NCBI GenBank assembly: GCA_965277445.1
Contig: CBDICY010000013.1
Coordinates: forward strand, 2,108,001 to 2,172,000
Length of the DNA stretch: 64,000 bases
From: JAFMDF01 sp965277445
GTDB taxonomy: Bacteria > Bacteroidota > Bacteroidia > Chitinophagales > Saprospiraceae
Direction: 5' to 3'
Shown piece by piece: positions 41,758 through 50,745 of this stretch. How positions within the stretch are numbered: position 1 is the first letter of the stretch; every line of letters starts with the position of its first letter. The position numbers and the translations under genes were made by a program. The notes under the pieces were generated by a model. It had not been told where the DNA came from. It saw only the letters and a program-made list of their open reading frames with translations, and searched no databases.

Positions 41758-43506
41758 TTATTGATTTACACCTAAAGCCTTTAATGTTTCAAAATCCATA
41801 TTTCCAACTGGTAAACCGTTGTCTTTTTGGAATTTAACTAAAGCAGCTTTTGTTTGTGTACCGATTACATTATCAATTGGACCTGGATCGTATCCTCTAT
41901 CCTTTAATGCTCTTTGTACTTGCTGAACCATAGAAGTCGTAATTTTGTTAGCACAAACAACTTCTCTCCATTCAGAAAATCCACCTTTTCTACTTACTGC
42001 ACGCTTAGTTACTGTTGCATATTCAGCAGGAACATCTACAGATCTAGAACAAACACCAGAATCAGCGTTGTAGTTATATCCAGCAGGACAACCAGCTGAT
42101 CCCCAGTTAGCATAAACATCTGCGCTGTTAGCATCTGCTGGTTTATCACCTGCAACCATGCCACCAACTGCACCACCAGAACCATCAGCACCTGGACCAG
42201 CACCAGCAGGTGCAGGAGAACCAGAATAGCTAGAAGAATTAGGATCATAAGCTGGGTTATATACTAAACCAGCATTAGTCCATCTGTAACCTGGCTTTAA
42301 TTTTAAACCTTCTCTATAAGTATAAGCAGAAGTTTTGTATTCTCCTGGCACAGCAACTCTATCAAAAGTAGCAGGCTTGCTTAATACTCGCTTAGTAACA
42401 GTTTTGTATTCAGCAGGAATTACTTCCTCTCTCATGGTAGCAGGTGTCTTAACTACTTGCTTTGTGATTGTTGCATACTTAGCAGGAATTACTTCCTCTC
42501 TATAGCTAGGAGCCGCCTTTACGATTTGACGTCTACCATATTGAGCAGCAGTTTGCTTAACTCTTACACATTCTTCTCTACCATCAGCACCAGTTCGGCT
42601 ACTTCTAGTATATCCTTCCGCACAACCAGCAGGAGCTGTTTTTGTTACTGTCTTGTATTCAGCAGGAACTTCTACTAAACACCATACTAAACAGTCATCT
42701 GGGTTAGCAGATAAACAGTTTTTATCAGCTTTACGCTTTACCCACTTCGTAGAAGCAGGAGAAACTTCAACTCTCTCGGTTGTTGTTTCATATTGCATTG
42801 GAATTCTCTCTAATTCTACAGAAGCTACACTTGTATAATAAGGCATGATTGCACCAGTCATTGCTAAATCACCTTCAGCAGTACTACCAGCAGTATTTCT
42901 TCCGTTAGCACCTCTAGATCCAGCACCAGCACCGTTTCCAGCACCAGCACCAACGCCAACACCACTTTCGTCACCTTCTTTTGCTAAAGCAGCACCAACT
43001 GCAGCGGCAGCAGCAGGGTCAAAAGCATTAGGGTCTGTTCCTCTTGAATTACTTACTCCGTCAATAGTTCCCATGTATATGTTATTGTCCGTAACGGTAG
43101 CATACTCACCTGGAATTGGAATAATTCTTTTGGAAGCAGCTTGTGTTTCTATTTGCTCAGTGACAGTTTCATAAGTTGCAGGTACAGCTACCATACGCTT
43201 ACTTTCTTCTTTGACTAAAACTTGTTCCGTTACTGTAGAATATTCTGCAGGACGCTCAACAATTCTAGTACCTGGTGCTTTTACCATAACAGGTCGTCTA
43301 GCAGTAGCCATTCTTGGCTTTGCAATATCTGTTCTTTGGTAAGCAGCTTTTGTCTGAACTTGTTCAGTTGTGGTGCTATATTCATCTGGAATTAAGCACT
43401 TAGCATAACACTTTCCTGCTTCACTATCTACTCCTGAAGGTTGCGCAAAAGCAACTGTAACAGTAAGTAGGGAGAATAAGAAAGTTAGCTGGATAAATTT
43501 TTTCAT
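41758..43506 (-). CDS. Exported peptidoglycan-binding protein with EYxTVT repeats
   Basis: The 582-residue protein has a signal peptide (MKKFIQLTFLFSLLTVTVAFAQ), then about ten copies of a short motif '(P)xEYxTVTxxV' scattered over residues 40-525 (for example AEYSTVTEQVLVKEE, AKYATITKQVVKTPA, AEYKTVTKRVLSKPA), two Gly/Ala-rich low-complexity segments (about 180-205 and 430-455) and a C-terminal PG_binding_1 domain (about 525-580: LKDRGYDPGPIDNVIGTQTK, ALVKFQKDNGLPVG). It probably sits in the periplasm bound to cell wall. The repeat family is common in Bacteroidota but has no assigned role. A strong terminator follows. Confidence 0.8.
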   Translation of the reverse strand: MKKFIQLTFLFSLLTVTVAFAQPSGVDSEAGKCYAKCLIPDEYSTTTEQVQTKAAYQRTDIAKPRMATARRPVMVKAPGTRIVERPAEYSTVTEQVLVKEESKRMVAVPATYETVTEQIETQAASKRIIPIPGEYATVTDNNIYMGTIDGVSNSRGTDPNAFDPAAAAAVGAALAKEGDESGVGVGAGAGNGAGAGSRGANGRNTAGSTAEGDLAMTGAIMPYYTSVASVELERIPMQYETTTERVEVSPASTKWVKRKADKNCLSANPDDCLVWCLVEVPAEYKTVTKTAPAGCAEGYTRSSRTGADGREECVRVKQTAAQYGRRQIVKAAPSYREEVIPAKYATITKQVVKTPATMREEVIPAEYKTVTKRVLSKPATFDRVAVPGEYKTSAYTYREGLKLKPGYRWTNAGLVYNPAYDPNSSSYSGSPAPAGAGPGADGSGGAVGGMVAGDKPADANSADVYANWGSAGCPAGYNYNADSGVCSRSVDVPAEYATVTKRAVSRKGGFSEWREVVCANKITTSMVQQVQRALKDRGYDPGPIDNVIGTQTKAALVKFQKDNGLPVGNMDFETLKALGVNQ

Positions 43507-43856
43507 ACGATAATCACGTTTGTTCCCGTAAAAAAAACAGGTTGATAGTTTAAAAAATGATTCAATAGTATAGACTATTTAAAAATATAGTAAAATACAA
43601 TTTTTTACAATTTATGTGACGGAGTAAAATTAATTAAAGTCACACAATTTATTATCTAATGATAAGGAAAAATTCAAAAAATTAATAAATAGTCGAAATT
43701 GAGGGGCTAAATTAGAGGATTATCTTATAAAAAAGAAAGGTTTTGTGATTAATACATGTTTAAAAACATAATATATAAAAAGGCTGTAAATGACATTGTT
43801 CATTTACAGCCTTTTATAATATTAAATTAATCTTATTTTATAAAAAATTATTGAAG
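43507..43856. other. Intergenic region, 350 bases
   Basis: It holds the terminator of the upstream TlpA-like gene (43777-43815) and AT-rich sequence that must contain the promoter of the repeat gene; no clear TAnnTTTG was found. Confidence 0.6.
43777..43815 (-). terminator. Terminator of the TlpA-like gene
   Basis: AAAAGGCTGTAAATGA facing TCATTTACAGCCTTTT, a perfect 16-bp stem with a 6-7 base loop, lies 42 bases after the stop and has T-rich sequence on both sides. Confidence 0.9.
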
Positions 43857-45353
43857 TTATTTGGAATCACCTTGTTTTTTATTAGATTTTGCATCTATTT
43901 CTAAAATTCGCTCCATCACTTCTGAGATTTGTTCAGCACCTATTTTTTTAGAAATAATTTTCTTTTTATCATTCAAGATAAAAATTTGAGGAGTTGATCG
44001 AATATCATAAATTTGTTTGTACTTCGATTTTATAAACGGGTCAATAGCGTTGATCCAATTGATCATTCCTTTTTCTTTCATGGTTTCTGCGCAGGCAGGC
44101 ATTTCGGTATAAGTCTTAGTACAAACGGCAAAAATTTCTACACCTCTATTTTTAAAGTCCTCGTAAAATTCTAGCATTTTCGGCATCGACTTTTTACAAT
44201 GTCCACAGTCTGGATCCCAAACAAATAATACCGTATAAGGTGCATCGACTCCATGTAAAGAGATACTTCGCTTTGCCTTCCATCTTTTGTATTCATCCTC
44301 TGCATCGGCTGCGGCAATAGTCCCTTCGATGTCGATTTCAAACATCTTCAAGTCTGGGGCAGTTTTCCCAATTAAAATTGGTTTTAGTGTTTTAGCATTA
44401 TCGGTTATCTTTTTTAATTGTTCTGCTTCTGTCCAAGGGGCTAATCCTTTGGCATAATAATTCTCGGCTATATGGACATAAACTCCATCCATGCCCACAA
44501 TCTTTGAAGCAGCATAGGTATTCAAGAAATGAACCAAATAATATTTGAAAGTTTCTTCAGCAGGCTTCACTTTTTCTAGAATATAATCGACCGAAACAAT
44601 AATAGAATCGGGTGCCTGTACCGTTAATTTATTCAAATAATAGTCAATGCGCTGGAATAAAATTGGGCTTCTAACTAAGCGCTCATCCGCTAAATTTAAA
44701 TTATCAAAATAATGCGCTTTGTAATGTTTGTATCGTTGCAATTGAATTTCCTTCTCCGTTCCAGTAAATTCAGGCATAGGAGTTTCCATACCAGATTTCA
44801 CTAAGGTAGCGGTCAAAGTACTAGATTGATTATCAACTATGTTTTTTTGATAAGCTTTAACTCCATTATTTAAATCTTCTAATTGTTTTTGGATTTTGGC
44901 TTTATCTCCCGCTGAGGCCGTTTCCAATTGTTTTTTCAATTGGTCTGCTTCTGGTCTCATTTTTCCTAAATAAGCCATATAATCATAGAATAATTTATTA
45001 TCCGCACTCCCTTCAATTTGCATATTGGCATTAGGGGATTTAGCATCTGTTTTTACAGAAAAATGTTGTTCTTTTTCATCAATCAGTAATTGAAAATATT
45101 GATTGTCTGGCGGCATGACAACTAAGTAAACGCCTGCATCTAATTGCTCTTCCCCTTTGAAAATAAATTTTCCGTCAGCCCCTACCTTTACAGAGTCCTT
45201 AATATACTGCTTATCTCCATAATGGTATCCAAGCATTAACATTTCTTGGTCAAAATTATCGAGTTTTACTTCAATCTGATAACCTGATTGACCCAAAAGT
45301 GTAAAACCGAAAAAAGCAAATGTAAATAAGAGTGAAAAGTATTTTCTAGTCAT
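43857..45353 (-). CDS. Exported thioredoxin-fold (TlpA/ResA-like) protein with DUF4369 and DUF5106
   Basis: The 498-residue protein has a signal peptide (1-21, ending LLGQ), an N-terminal DUF4369-like beta domain (about 25-130: GYQIEVKLDNFDQEMLMLGY), a helical middle region of the DUF5106 type (about 130-330) and a C-terminal thioredoxin fold (about 335-490) with the redox motif WDPDCGHCKKSMP (CGHC, as in disulfide isomerases). RSTPQIFILNDKKKII holds the cis-proline. It likely handles disulfides in the periplasm. No operon partners: 490 bases separate it from the divergent amidohydrolase gene. Confidence 0.88.
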   Translation of the reverse strand: MTRKYFSLLFTFAFFGFTLLGQSGYQIEVKLDNFDQEMLMLGYHYGDKQYIKDSVKVGADGKFIFKGEEQLDAGVYLVVMPPDNQYFQLLIDEKEQHFSVKTDAKSPNANMQIEGSADNKLFYDYMAYLGKMRPEADQLKKQLETASAGDKAKIQKQLEDLNNGVKAYQKNIVDNQSSTLTATLVKSGMETPMPEFTGTEKEIQLQRYKHYKAHYFDNLNLADERLVRSPILFQRIDYYLNKLTVQAPDSIIVSVDYILEKVKPAEETFKYYLVHFLNTYAASKIVGMDGVYVHIAENYYAKGLAPWTEAEQLKKITDNAKTLKPILIGKTAPDLKMFEIDIEGTIAAADAEDEYKRWKAKRSISLHGVDAPYTVLFVWDPDCGHCKKSMPKMLEFYEDFKNRGVEIFAVCTKTYTEMPACAETMKEKGMINWINAIDPFIKSKYKQIYDIRSTPQIFILNDKKKIISKKIGAEQISEVMERILEIDAKSNKKQGDSK

Positions 45354-45707
45354 TTGTATGTTAATTAATGAAAGTAATTCGAGTTACGGGTTGCTAGTTT
45401 AAAACTGATTAGCATTTAATGAGAGAATAGTCAAATTTCAATTAACTTTTCTGCGTTTGAGTAAAATCATATAAAATCTACAACCTAAGATAAACTAATA
45501 ATAGAAGCCCAAATATCAATCCTTTATTATAAAAAGGAAACATTTTGCTATTTTATTAACGAATGTATAACCTTTTTGGTTGAGAAATGGTTATTTAATT
45601 TTTGTCCGCTAAGAAGTAAGAGGGCATTAATTGATCTTTATCAAAAGTTACGAGTTGAAAAGATAGAATTATAAATCCTAAATTAGATTGTTGAACTATT
45701 TTAGCTC

Positions 45708-45740
45708 ATTCAATCAAAGTTATTAGGTAGTTGATTGAAT
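45708..45740. promoter_or_regulatory. Operator-like inverted repeat
   Basis: ATTCAATCAA (45708-45717) and TTGATTGAAT (45731-45740) are perfect inverted arms with a 13-base spacer, 36 bases upstream of the -33 element of the amidohydrolase promoter. It has no T tract, so a protein-binding site is more likely than a terminator. Confidence 0.4.
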
Positions 45741-45776
45741 TTAACTCGCAACAAATATTTTATGGAACGATCAATC

Positions 45777-45804
45777 TTGACTTTCTAGTTATTTGGTATC
45801 TTTG
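45777..45804 (+). promoter_or_regulatory. Promoter of the amidohydrolase gene
   Basis: TTG (45777-45779), 17-base spacer, TATCTTTG (45797-45804): an exact match to the Bacteroidota consensus, 39 bases before the ATG. Confidence 0.7.
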
Positions 45805-45843
45805 GCACTACCATTTTAAAATTAAACTTATCAATATTAAAAA

Positions 45844-46965
45844 ATGAATAAATACTTTTTCAGATTAGTACTTTTTTGCGGTTGTTTTAGCAGCATTAGT
45901 ACGGTATATGGGCAAAGACAGCCTATAGATTCTTCTTTAATTATGGATTTTGAGAAATATGATCCTATTTCGACCTTAGTCGTTCCTGAAAATCCAGTCA
46001 CTAGTGCAAAGTTTAAATTTTTAGATATTCATAGCCACCATTGGCGAATTAATGATGTCACTTATTTTGATAAGCTTTTTGCCGAAATGGATACTTTAAA
46101 TATGGGGGCTTTGGTCAATCTAAGTGGCCGAGGTGGAAAGCGGTTAAAAAGTATGATGGATATTGTTAACCAACATCCCCAAAAAGAACGTTTTATTGTT
46201 TTTACGAATATCGAATTAAGAAGTATAGATGATCCAAGTTGGACGGAAAATACGGTCAAACAACTTGAGTTTGATGTTGCTAATGGCGCAAGAGGGCTTA
46301 AGATTTATAAAAGTCAAGGAATGACGAATTTAGATTCTACTGGAAATAGAATCCGAATTGATGACCCACGAATTGATGCAGTATGGGCAAAATGTGGGGA
46401 ATTGGGAATTCCTGTGTTGATTCACTCTGCTGACCCTGCCTCTTTTTGGAAACCTCACGATGAAACCAATGAAAGATGGTTGGAACTAAAACTGAGACCA
46501 GGTAGAAAAAGAGATCCCAAGAATTTTACTTTTGAGCAAATCATTAGCGAACAACATCATATCTTCAAGAAACATCCAAATACTACTTTTATTGCCGCTC
46601 ACATGGGCTGGTATGCTAATGATTTGAAGTATTTATCAACGTTAATGGAGGCGATGCCAAATATGTATGTCGGTATCGGTGCGGTAATTGCCGAACTAGG
46701 GCGTCAACCAAGAATGGCGAATTGGTTTTTTGAAAAATACCAAGACCGTATTCTATTTGGTAAAGATTCTTACAAACCTAAAGAATTTCCTACTTATTTC
46801 CGCGTTTTGGAAACAGCAGATGAGTATTTTCCATACTATAAGAAATACCACGCTTACTGGCGGATGTATGGTTTGAATTTACCAGATAATATTTTGAAGA
46901 AGGTGTATTACCAAAATGCCTTAAAAATTATTCCTGGTTTAGATGCCAAATTATTTGAAGACTAA
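45844..46965 (+). CDS. Exported amidohydrolase-family protein (TIM-barrel metal hydrolase)
   Basis: The 373-residue protein has a signal peptide (1-23, ending VYGQ). The barrel shows FLDIHSHHWRIND (HxH metal site, about 60-72), RGLKIYKSQGM (lysine that may bridge two metals), VLIHSADPASFW (about 199), FIAAHMGWYANDL (about 251) and ILFGKDSYKP (final Asp, about 306). It is an amidohydrolase-2-type enzyme; substrate unknown. It is followed by the PH-domain gene pair in the same direction, with a word-repeat hairpin between. Confidence 0.85.
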   Translation: MNKYFFRLVLFCGCFSSISTVYGQRQPIDSSLIMDFEKYDPISTLVVPENPVTSAKFKFLDIHSHHWRINDVTYFDKLFAEMDTLNMGALVNLSGRGGKRLKSMMDIVNQHPQKERFIVFTNIELRSIDDPSWTENTVKQLEFDVANGARGLKIYKSQGMTNLDSTGNRIRIDDPRIDAVWAKCGELGIPVLIHSADPASFWKPHDETNERWLELKLRPGRKRDPKNFTFEQIISEQHHIFKKHPNTTFIAAHMGWYANDLKYLSTLMEAMPNMYVGIGAVIAELGRQPRMANWFFEKYQDRILFGKDSYKPKEFPTYFRVLETADEYFPYYKKYHAYWRMYGLNLPDNILKKVYYQNALKIIPGLDAKLFED

Positions 46966-46969
46966 TAAG

Positions 46970-47048
46970 AGGTTTCAGGTATTAGGTTTCAGTTTAGATG
47001 GAAGGTAATCTCTCCAGCCTGATGCCTGACACCCGACACCTGAAACCT
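46970..47048. repeat. Word-repeat inverted repeat (AGGTTTCAGG family)
   Basis: AGGTTTCAGGT (46970-46980) pairs perfectly with ACCTGAAACCT (47038-47048). The left arm repeats the word (AGGTATTAGGTTTCAG), the right arm repeats CCTGATGCCTGACACCCGAC. It lies five bases after the amidohydrolase stop. Confidence 0.75.
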
Positions 47049-47066
47049 AAAAGTAACTTATATTAA

Positions 47067-47672
47067 ATGCTTTTCGAAAATCACGAAATTAATATTGATG
47101 CGCTACCTAAAGTGGAAACGGGTAATTTTCAGCAATTAGATGAGAATTACCTTGTGGTGCGTTATATTGGTAGTTTTATCTTTTTTATGATTCTTGGGTT
47201 TGGGTTGATTATGGCTTATTTATTAACCGAACTATCCGATAATTTACCCCTTTTTTGGGGTTTAGTTGCTGGTTGGATAATTTGGGCAATTGCTTCTTTT
47301 GTTTTGACGAGAATGGGCTATAAAATCAGAGGCTATTTACTTCGAGATAAAGATTTAGTTCATCGACAAGGCGTTATTTTTAAAAATACGACCACTATTC
47401 CATTTAATAGAGTACAACATTGCGAGGTGAGTCAAGGTGTTATTCAACGGATGTTTGATTTGCATACTTTGCAAATTTTTACCGCAGGCGGTAGTAATAG
47501 CGATTTGTCTATACCTGGATTAAAAGCAGATATTGCACAAAGGATTAAAGACTTTATTATCAATAAAACGGTAGTAGAAACAGATAGTGAAACAACGGTA
47601 GAGATAGCTGAATTCATCCCATTTACTCATTTAGATAGCACAAATACGAATGGAAGCGAATCAACTGACTAA
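47067..47672 (+). CDS. Bacterial PH-domain membrane protein (YdbS-like)
   Basis: The 201-residue protein has two membrane helices (about 33-55 and 60-80) followed by a bPH2/DUF304 domain (about 85-170: GYLLRDKDLVHRQGVIFKNT, IPFNRVQHCEVSQG and LQIFTAGGSNSDLSIPGL). This is the YdbS type; in Bacillus subtilis YdbS and YdbT are needed for resistance to certain antimicrobial peptides. The gene overlaps the next one by 23 bases, so the two are translated together. Confidence 0.88.
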   Translation: MLFENHEINIDALPKVETGNFQQLDENYLVVRYIGSFIFFMILGFGLIMAYLLTELSDNLPLFWGLVAGWIIWAIASFVLTRMGYKIRGYLLRDKDLVHRQGVIFKNTTTIPFNRVQHCEVSQGVIQRMFDLHTLQIFTAGGSNSDLSIPGLKADIAQRIKDFIINKTVVETDSETTVEIAEFIPFTHLDSTNTNGSESTD

Positions 47673-49197
47673 TACTTTTATTAAGCCAAGACGACAATCA
47701 CCCATTGCCATTTTTTTGATTGTTCAAAAGTTAATCGAACAAATCATTCGACAATTTTGGCCGATTCTCTTGGTCGTTATTCTTAATAACTTTGATTTTC
47801 AGACTAAAAGTAGCGCGGGGAGTGAAGATCCATACCTTACGCGTATTTTATTTGTGATCGGTGGATTATCCGCCATCGGCTCTATTATTGCCTATTTTAA
47901 ATTCTATTATTATATCAAAGACGATGAATTTGTTATTGAAAAAGGCTTATTCAATAAGAAAAAGATTAACCTACCTTTTGATCGAATTCAAACCATCAAT
48001 TTTGAACAGAATTTAATCCATCAAGCTTTTAATGTCGTCAGTTTAGAGATAGATTCCGCAGGGTCGAATCAAAAAGAAATTTCCCTTCAAGCCATTAGCC
48101 GAAAAGAGGCCGAAGCCATTCGTGCCTTTATTATGACCGAAAAGGCAAAATCGCAAGCAATAATCGGGGAGAAGGATACCGCAGAAGCCGTTGTGTTAGA
48201 AGAAGAAACTTCCGATTTGTTAATGCAATTAAGTCCATTAGATTTACTAAAGGTAGGAGCTAGTCAAAATCATATTCGTGGATTGGGCATCATTATGGGA
48301 TTTGGATTTTGGATATTTCAAACCTTGGAAGATTTTTTTCCCGATTATAAACAAGGGGATAATATTGAAGCTTACTTTATCGAAGGTTTAGGTTTCGGAA
48401 CGATTTTTTATTTTAGCACTTATTTGATTGTCGCATTGATTATCTTTTCGGTGTTAATTTCTTTAGTTACAACTATTTTTCAACATTTTGACCTTAAATT
48501 TTTTCGAACTAAAGTTGGTTTTAAAGTAATTTCTGGATTGTTTACCAAAAGGGAAGCTTCTGCTAATATTAATAAAGTTCAGTTAATTCGTTGGGAAGAT
48601 TCTATTTTAAAGCGACTATTTGGCATTTTTCAGTTGGGCTTATTTCAAGCATCAAGTGCGGCGGTTAATACGAAACAATCCATCAATGTGCCAGGATGTT
48701 ATGCCCATCAAATTGATACGGTGAGAGCGACTTATTTTCCAGATGAGCAATATTTAAATTATAGCCATCATGGTATTAGTTCCTTAATCATTGGACGTAG
48801 AGTACTGTATTTAGGTGGTATACCAATGGCTATTTTATTATTGAATGCTTGGCTGAATCAATCTATTTGGATGGCAGTCATTGCTTTATTCTGGCCTATC
48901 TTTGTTTATTTTACGAGTAGAATTTATCATAAAAATTGGAAGTTCCACCTCAGCGAAGAAGGTATTTTAACGGAACATGGCATCCTCGGAACGCAATTTA
49001 CTTTATTAAAATGGTATAAAGTGCAGGCAGTAAAAACCCGACAAAGTATTTATCAACGCAGACATTCGGTGACGGATTTATATTTTTATACCGCTGCTGG
49101 TTCTGTTCGAATTCCTTATATCTCTCTTGAGAAAGCTCAGCAAATTACTAATTACGTGTTGTATAAAGTGGAAGTAGATAATCGGAGCTGGATGTAA
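47650..49197 (+). CDS. Multi-PH-domain membrane protein (YdbT-like)
   Basis: The 515-residue protein has three bPH2 (DUF304) units, each after a pair of membrane helices: about 65-165 (KKINLPFDRIQTINFEQN), about 290-370 (NINKVQLIRWEDSILKR) and about 420-510 (FTLLKWYKVQAVKTRQS). It pairs with the preceding small PH protein, with the ATG inside the last 23 bases of that gene in another frame. The pair likely works as one membrane complex. Confidence 0.88.
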   Translation: MEANQLTNTFIKPRRQSPIAIFLIVQKLIEQIIRQFWPILLVVILNNFDFQTKSSAGSEDPYLTRILFVIGGLSAIGSIIAYFKFYYYIKDDEFVIEKGLFNKKKINLPFDRIQTINFEQNLIHQAFNVVSLEIDSAGSNQKEISLQAISRKEAEAIRAFIMTEKAKSQAIIGEKDTAEAVVLEEETSDLLMQLSPLDLLKVGASQNHIRGLGIIMGFGFWIFQTLEDFFPDYKQGDNIEAYFIEGLGFGTIFYFSTYLIVALIIFSVLISLVTTIFQHFDLKFFRTKVGFKVISGLFTKREASANINKVQLIRWEDSILKRLFGIFQLGLFQASSAAVNTKQSINVPGCYAHQIDTVRATYFPDEQYLNYSHHGISSLIIGRRVLYLGGIPMAILLLNAWLNQSIWMAVIALFWPIFVYFTSRIYHKNWKFHLSEEGILTEHGILGTQFTLLKWYKVQAVKTRQSIYQRRHSVTDLYFYTAAGSVRIPYISLEKAQQITNYVLYKVEVDNRSWM

Positions 49198-49260
49198 GTG
49201 GGCAATTTTCAATTTTCAAACCCATTTTGTGGAGATTTATTTTTGAACTATTCCCAAGCA

Positions 49261-49881
49261 ATGAAAATTATTGTCATTTCTGATACGCATGGTACACATA
49301 GAGAACTAAAGATTCCAGCAGGAGACGTCATTATTCATGCAGGCGATATAACCGATTTTGGATCAAAAGAAGAAGTGATTGATTTTTTAGAATGGTTTCA
49401 AGCATTTGACCATCCACACAAACTATTTATTGGTGGTAATCACGACATTTTTTTAGATGAAAACCCAGTAGATTTGCTTGAACTTATTCCTTCGGGAATA
49501 ACCTATTTAAGGAATAGTGGGGTAGAGCTTAATGGGATTAAATTTTGGGGTTCTCCTACGACTCCCGATTTTGAAGATTGGGCATTTGGTAAGCATAGAA
49601 AGGAAATGGAAAGACATTGGAAATTTATACCGAAAGAAATTGATGTTTTAATTACCCATACACCACCATTGGGAATTTTGGATGCTTCTAGGAGTTTTGC
49701 CGCTTTAGGCTGTGAATATTTACTACAGAAAGTAAAAGTCCTGAAACCTAAATTTTATATTTTTGGACATGTTCATAATAGTTTTGGTATACTAGAATCC
49801 GATGGAATCACCTTTATTAATGCTTCTTCCATTCATTCCCAATTAGGAATAATAAATAAACCCATCGAAATTGAAATCTGA
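49261..49881 (+). CDS. Metallophosphoesterase (MPPED-like)
   Basis: The 206-residue enzyme starts MKIIVISDTHGTHREL with the DxH metal motif, then GDVIIHAGDITDFG, LFIGGNHDIFL (GNHD, about 61), VLITHTPPLGILD and YIFGHVHNSFG (GHVH). It is a compact calcineurin-like phosphoesterase, similar in pattern to MPPED/239AB-type enzymes. The frame is open to a GTG directly after the previous stop (49198), but the ATG at 49261 opens the conserved domain. It probably shares a transcript with the PH-domain genes and the following lipoprotein gene (12-base gap). Confidence 0.88.
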   Translation: MKIIVISDTHGTHRELKIPAGDVIIHAGDITDFGSKEEVIDFLEWFQAFDHPHKLFIGGNHDIFLDENPVDLLELIPSGITYLRNSGVELNGIKFWGSPTTPDFEDWAFGKHRKEMERHWKFIPKEIDVLITHTPPLGILDASRSFAALGCEYLLQKVKVLKPKFYIFGHVHNSFGILESDGITFINASSIHSQLGIINKPIEIEI

Positions 49882-49893
49882 TAATACTACATC

Positions 49894-50523
49894 ATGAAAT
49901 TCTTTAAATTATTATGCCTATTACTATCAGGTATTAATCTTATCCAATGCCAATCGACACCTGCCATTGACGACTTAACCGTTATTCCAGAGGTAACAGC
50001 AGCAGATGAGAAATACGTCAATGCCTATCAACTTCTAGACGGGAAATGGAAAGGACAATTTAAAATTTATACCGATAGTAAGCGAAAGAAAAAAGGAGCA
50101 ATTGATTTAAAGAATATTGGCCTTAAAAATTTGAAGAAAAAGGGATTAAACCTTAATTCTATCATAGAAGTAGAACAAATCTATACTTCTGAAACCCCTT
50201 ATTTTCAGCGAGTGATCATTACTGATTTTTATCCTGAAAGTGGGCAGAAAGTAATGGCTAAGGGAGTCAATAAGGTACAAGACGGAAAACTACTTTGTGT
50301 GGTTGTGAAGCCAGACGATACTGTAATTCACGATGGATATTTAGAAAATGACAATACGATTATCTGGCAACGAGCAGAAAAAACACCGCAAAAAGTAGAA
50401 TACTTTCGAGAAACCGTCGATGAAAAATTCTATGAAATTATAGGTTGGGGCTATTACAGCGAAGACGATTTATCGCTCAGTCCACCTTTTTGGTTTTATG
50501 GAAAATATGAACGAGTTGAATAA
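49894..50523 (+). CDS. Probable lipoprotein of unknown function
   Basis: The 209-residue protein has a hydrophobic signal ending NLIQC (Cys19; -1 Gln is unusual for a lipobox, but Bacteroidota tolerate it). The mature part has LLDGKWKGQFKIYTDSKRKK, FQRVIITDFYPESGQK and FWFYGKYERVE. I do not recognise a family. It lies 12 bases after the metallophosphoesterase gene, so is likely in the same operon. Confidence 0.65.
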   Translation: MKFFKLLCLLLSGINLIQCQSTPAIDDLTVIPEVTAADEKYVNAYQLLDGKWKGQFKIYTDSKRKKKGAIDLKNIGLKNLKKKGLNLNSIIEVEQIYTSETPYFQRVIITDFYPESGQKVMAKGVNKVQDGKLLCVVVKPDDTVIHDGYLENDNTIIWQRAEKTPQKVEYFRETVDEKFYEIIGWGYYSEDDLSLSPPFWFYGKYERVE

Positions 50524-50745
50524 TCACGAATAGTCGTTGAAAAAAACTAAGATATTAATTTTAAAATGCAATCTTAAAATATCGAGTTACCATAAATTGC
50601 TGATTATCAGTAGTTACATTCTAAGTCTAGCGATTATAGATACAACCTTGAAATATCAAGATTTTGAAGAGTATGGAACCTTATTTTCTAGTTGTAACTG
50701 CTCTATCTCTATTCTCTCAATGAAATGGTCTCTAATCTCTACTCT
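50524..50745. other. Convergent gap with AGAGAATAG-family words
   Basis: CTCTATCTCTATTCTCTC (50701-50718) and TCTCTAATCTCTACTC (50730-50745) repeat the words of the hairpin at 24825-24950, here without a complementary arm. An AT-rich inverted repeat, TAAGATATTAATTTTAAAAT facing ATCTTAAAATATC, lies at 50549-50583. Confidence 0.5.

Larger units (their letters stand above)
45354..45843. other. Divergent intergenic region, 490 bases
   Basis: It contains the amidohydrolase promoter (45777-45804) and an inverted repeat at 45708-45740. No gene. Confidence 0.65.

Noticed and set aside
42653..43174. Plus-strand frames opposite the peptidoglycan-binding repeat gene
   Set aside because: They are antisense shadows of the repetitive, Gly/Ala-rich gene with no start context.
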